Shown: piece after piece, positions 62,285 through 64,000 of the stretch | Numbering within the stretch: the stretch's first letter is position 1 | How the letters are laid out: every line of letters begins with the position of its first letter | NCBI GenBank assembly: GCA_029821735.1 | Contig: JALGSU010000002.1 | Location: forward strand, 124,001 to 188,000 | Origin: Candidatus Zipacnadia bacterium | Lineage (GTDB): Bacteria; Armatimonadota; Zipacnadia; Zipacnadales; UBA5352 | Length of the DNA: 64,000 bases | Reading direction: 5' to 3' | Position numbers and translations under genes: made by a program | Notes under the pieces: generated by a model | Database searches by the model: none | The model's input: the letters and a program-made list of their open reading frames with translations, nothing else | Told to the model about the DNA's origin: nothing

Positions 62285-63055
62285 ATGCCTGGTAGCTGGC
62301 TGAATCAGGCGCCGACAATGGCACTGGTGTTTGCCCGGTGCGGAGGCCTGCTGGCACTGGCACCGCCGATGAATGTGCGCCAGTTCCCGGTGACCGTGCG
62401 CGTGGGCATTGCAGCCGTTCTGGCGGTGGCGCTGGCTCCCGCAACGACGGTAGCCGAGGGGCTGAGCAATCTTGGCCTGCTTGACTTTGCGGCGCTGCTG
62501 GTGCGCGAGGCGGTGGTCGGCGCGCTCTTGGGGGTGGGCGCGGCGTTGGTGCTGTGGGGCTTCACGATTGGCGGGCAGTTACTGGACACGCACCTGAACG
62601 CTGGGGACGCCGGAGCGCGCAGCCAGGGGCGCGGACCGATGGCAGCGCTACTCTACCTGACCGCCGGGGCGGGGTTCGTGGCGATCGATGCGCACCACTG
62701 GATGTTGGCCGCTCTGGCAGAGAACTTGCAGCGAGTGCCGATCGGCGGCCCGGTTCAGATCGCGAGCGGCGCCCTCGCGGTAGCGGGGATGGGGCACGAT
62801 ATGCTAATGGTCGGCCTGGCTGTGGCGGCACCCGCGCTGGCGGTGATGTACGCGGCCGAGGTGGCACTGGCGAGTTTCGTGCGAGCGACGCCCGCGCTGG
62901 GGCTGGCGCAGCCGCACGGTCCGGTGCGGTGGACAGCGGGGCTCTTAGGACTGGCAGCCTGCACGCCGCTCCTGGCGCATCTGCTCACCAGACACAGCGC
63001 GCGTATCATCGAGACTATCCGAGAACTGACGATCCTGTTCGCTGGCACCGGCTGA
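62285..63055 (+). CDS. fliR: Export gate protein FliR/SctT
   Basis: The 256-aa product has the FliR pattern of six hydrophobic segments: FARCGGLLALAPPMNVRQFP near the N-terminus, REAVVGALLGVGAALVLWGF, and a C-terminal half with AAPALAVMYAAEVALASFVR. It completes the FliPQR gate. A 24-codon frame (ATG 62221 to 62295) overlaps the fliQ stop and the fliR start. It may serve only to carry ribosomes to fliR, which has a poor Shine-Dalgarno. Confidence 0.92.
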   Translation: MPGSWLNQAPTMALVFARCGGLLALAPPMNVRQFPVTVRVGIAAVLAVALAPATTVAEGLSNLGLLDFAALLVREAVVGALLGVGAALVLWGFTIGGQLLDTHLNAGDAGARSQGRGPMAALLYLTAGAGFVAIDAHHWMLAALAENLQRVPIGGPVQIASGALAVAGMGHDMLMVGLAVAAPALAVMYAAEVALASFVRATPALGLAQPHGPVRWTAGLLGLAACTPLLAHLLTRHSARIIETIRELTILFAGTG

Positions 63056-63070
63056 GGGAGCACGAAGCAC

Positions 63071-63802
63071 GTGGCCGCAGACACCAAGAGCTATCCGCCA
63101 AGTCAACGGCGCCTGGCCCAACTGTGGGCGCGGGGCGTCACCCCGGCCAGCACAGCTCTCGTGGGGGCCGCGGTGGTGGCTGCGGGTACTACCTGCGTCC
63201 TGATCGCCTGGCCCTGGCTGACACGGGGGGCCGGGGAGGCGCTCGCGCTTGCTCTGAATCTCGCAGCGTCGGCAACACACGCGGGCGAAGCCATGACGCT
63301 TGCCCGGACGCTGCTGTTGTGGGCACTTGCAGTCGTCGGCCTCGTGGGCGCAGTGGCGGTCACAGTTGCTCTGGTTGTGCATCGCTTGCAGCTCGCGCCC
63401 CGCGGCGACACCGGCTACGCACCCGGACCGAGCATGCAGAGCAGTGGCACCGGAACACCGTCGGCTGCACAACTGGCCTGGATGCTCGCGGGCGCAATGG
63501 TCGCGCTGGCGAGCACACTTGTGGCTGCGCGTGCAGCATTGGGCAGAAGCGCGACGCTGCCGGTCGAGGACCCGGCCTTGCTGATGAGCGCGGCCCGGGG
63601 GATCGGCGTGGCGATGGCGCTGCCACTGCTGGCGACGCTGCTGGGCTTCGGCCTGCTAGACTGGTTGATGCGCGCGTCCGATTTCGCACGGTCATCGTGG
63701 ATGTCCCGACAGGAAATGCAGGATGAACTGCGGCTGACGGAGGGCCCTGAACTGGTGCGCTCCCGGCGGCGGCAAGTGAGACGTGGTGAACGTGATGCGT
63801 AG
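63071..63802 (+). CDS. flhB: FlhB/SctU truncated before the NPTH autocleavage domain
   Basis: The 243-aa product matches the FlhB membrane half: SYPPSQRRLAQLWARGVTPA at the N-terminus, four TM segments (about 28-48, 80-104, 132-152, 172-198) and the cytoplasmic linker helix MSRQEMQDELRLTEGPELVR (211-230). FlhB is normally 350-380 aa with an autocleaving Asn-Pro-Thr-His domain starting about 30 residues later. Here the protein stops at residue 243 and flhA begins within its last codons, so that substrate-specificity domain is missing from this locus. Confidence 0.88.
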   Translation: MAADTKSYPPSQRRLAQLWARGVTPASTALVGAAVVAAGTTCVLIAWPWLTRGAGEALALALNLAASATHAGEAMTLARTLLLWALAVVGLVGAVAVTVALVVHRLQLAPRGDTGYAPGPSMQSSGTGTPSAAQLAWMLAGAMVALASTLVAARAALGRSATLPVEDPALLMSAARGIGVAMALPLLATLLGFGLLDWLMRASDFARSSWMSRQEMQDELRLTEGPELVRSRRRQVRRGERDA

Positions 63803-64000
63803 GGGCACAGACCCGTCGGCAGCCCTGGGAGCTCTCGGCAACCCGCAGGCGATGGCGGCGATGCTTGCGGCGGCCGCACTGTTGGCGATGGTGCTGCCCC
63901 TGCCCGCGCTGATCGTGGATATGCTGCTCGCACTGAGCATGGGGCTGGCAGTCGGAGTGCTGTTGGTGGCACTGGCGGCGCCGGATCCCGCACGGCTGAC
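63786..64000 (+). CDS. flhA: FlhA/SctV export gate protein, N-terminal part (runs off window)
   Basis: The first 71 residues are seen. ALLAMVLPLPALIVDMLLAL and SMGLAVGVLLVALAAPDPAR match the first two TM helices of FlhA/SctV, including the LPLPxxxxDxLL motif. FlhA forms the nonameric ring that receives substrates. Start choices are GTG 63786, GTG 63792 or ATG 63795, all overlapping the end of flhB. Confidence 0.9.
   Translation, partial: MNVMRRGTDPSAALGALGNPQAMAAMLAAAALLAMVLPLPALIVDMLLALSMGLAVGVLLVALAAPDPARL

Overview
This is a high-GC, gene-dense stretch of a diderm bacterial chromosome: it carries an ExbB/ExbD/TonB/outer-membrane-receptor set. It combines housekeeping genes with many secreted glycan-active enzymes, Gfo/Idh/MocA dehydrogenases, large polytopic membrane proteins of the DUF6785/6784 type, DUF4838 proteins and a sulfatase. 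That mix is typical of environmental Armatimonadota, Planctomycetota and similar lineages. Armatimonadota is my best guess, but no rRNA or other phylogenetic marker is present to fix it. I found no tRNA, rRNA, CRISPR array, transposase or integrase.

Layout. 1-4.2 kb is a chaperone region: the 3' part of clpC, a HEPN-motif protein overlapping its end, and CIRCE-controlled groES-groEL. 4.2-6.7 kb holds a rhomboid protease and an NAD-type malic enzyme. 6.8-16.4 kb has secreted glycan-related proteins, a PHP phosphoesterase, a DUF4838 protein and a 12-TM-type membrane protein. 16.5-20.9 kb is a cobalamin-riboswitch-controlled exbB-exbD-tonB-btuB-like operon, a self-contained B12 uptake unit. 21-25 kb has a sulfatase and a second DUF4838 protein. 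25.2-25.4 kb holds a candidate structured RNA, followed by two tiny paralogous membrane proteins. 26-46 kb is a long catabolic region: creatininase-like hydrolase, four Gfo/Idh/MocA oxidoreductases, two SDRs, two MDRs, VOC protein, beta-propeller enzymes, PL22-like lyase, Eis-like acetyltransferase. 46-50 kb has a glycosidase-like protein and two tandem EamA transporters. 50.2-56 kb is purH, glyA, an MFS transporter and folC.

56.1-64 kb (running off the end) is the most unusual region: a single overlapping operon for a type III (flagellar-lineage) export apparatus, in the order FliF/FliG-like hybrid, FliH, FliI, FliJ, FliM-like, FliN, FliO, FliP, FliQ, FliR, FlhB, FlhA. Several parts are reduced. 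The ring protein is only 280 aa and ends in a FliG-middle-like domain without a torque domain. The FliM-like protein lacks the CheY-binding N-terminus. FlhB stops before the NPTH autocleavage domain, and flhA starts at once, so nothing was frameshifted away. The operon has a textbook promoter whose -10 box lies in a 12-bp palindrome, and a roughly 270-nt strongly structured leader. Together these suggest a stripped-down, possibly non-rotating export machine, which is my main candidate for something undescribed.

How the genes may work together (inference): secreted glycosidase-like and lyase-like proteins and the sulfatase release modified sugars or uronates. DUF6785-type and EamA/MFS proteins may move them. 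The Gfo/Idh/MocA, SDR and MDR enzymes oxidise them in the cytoplasm. Malic enzyme, GlyA, PurH and FolC are central metabolism.
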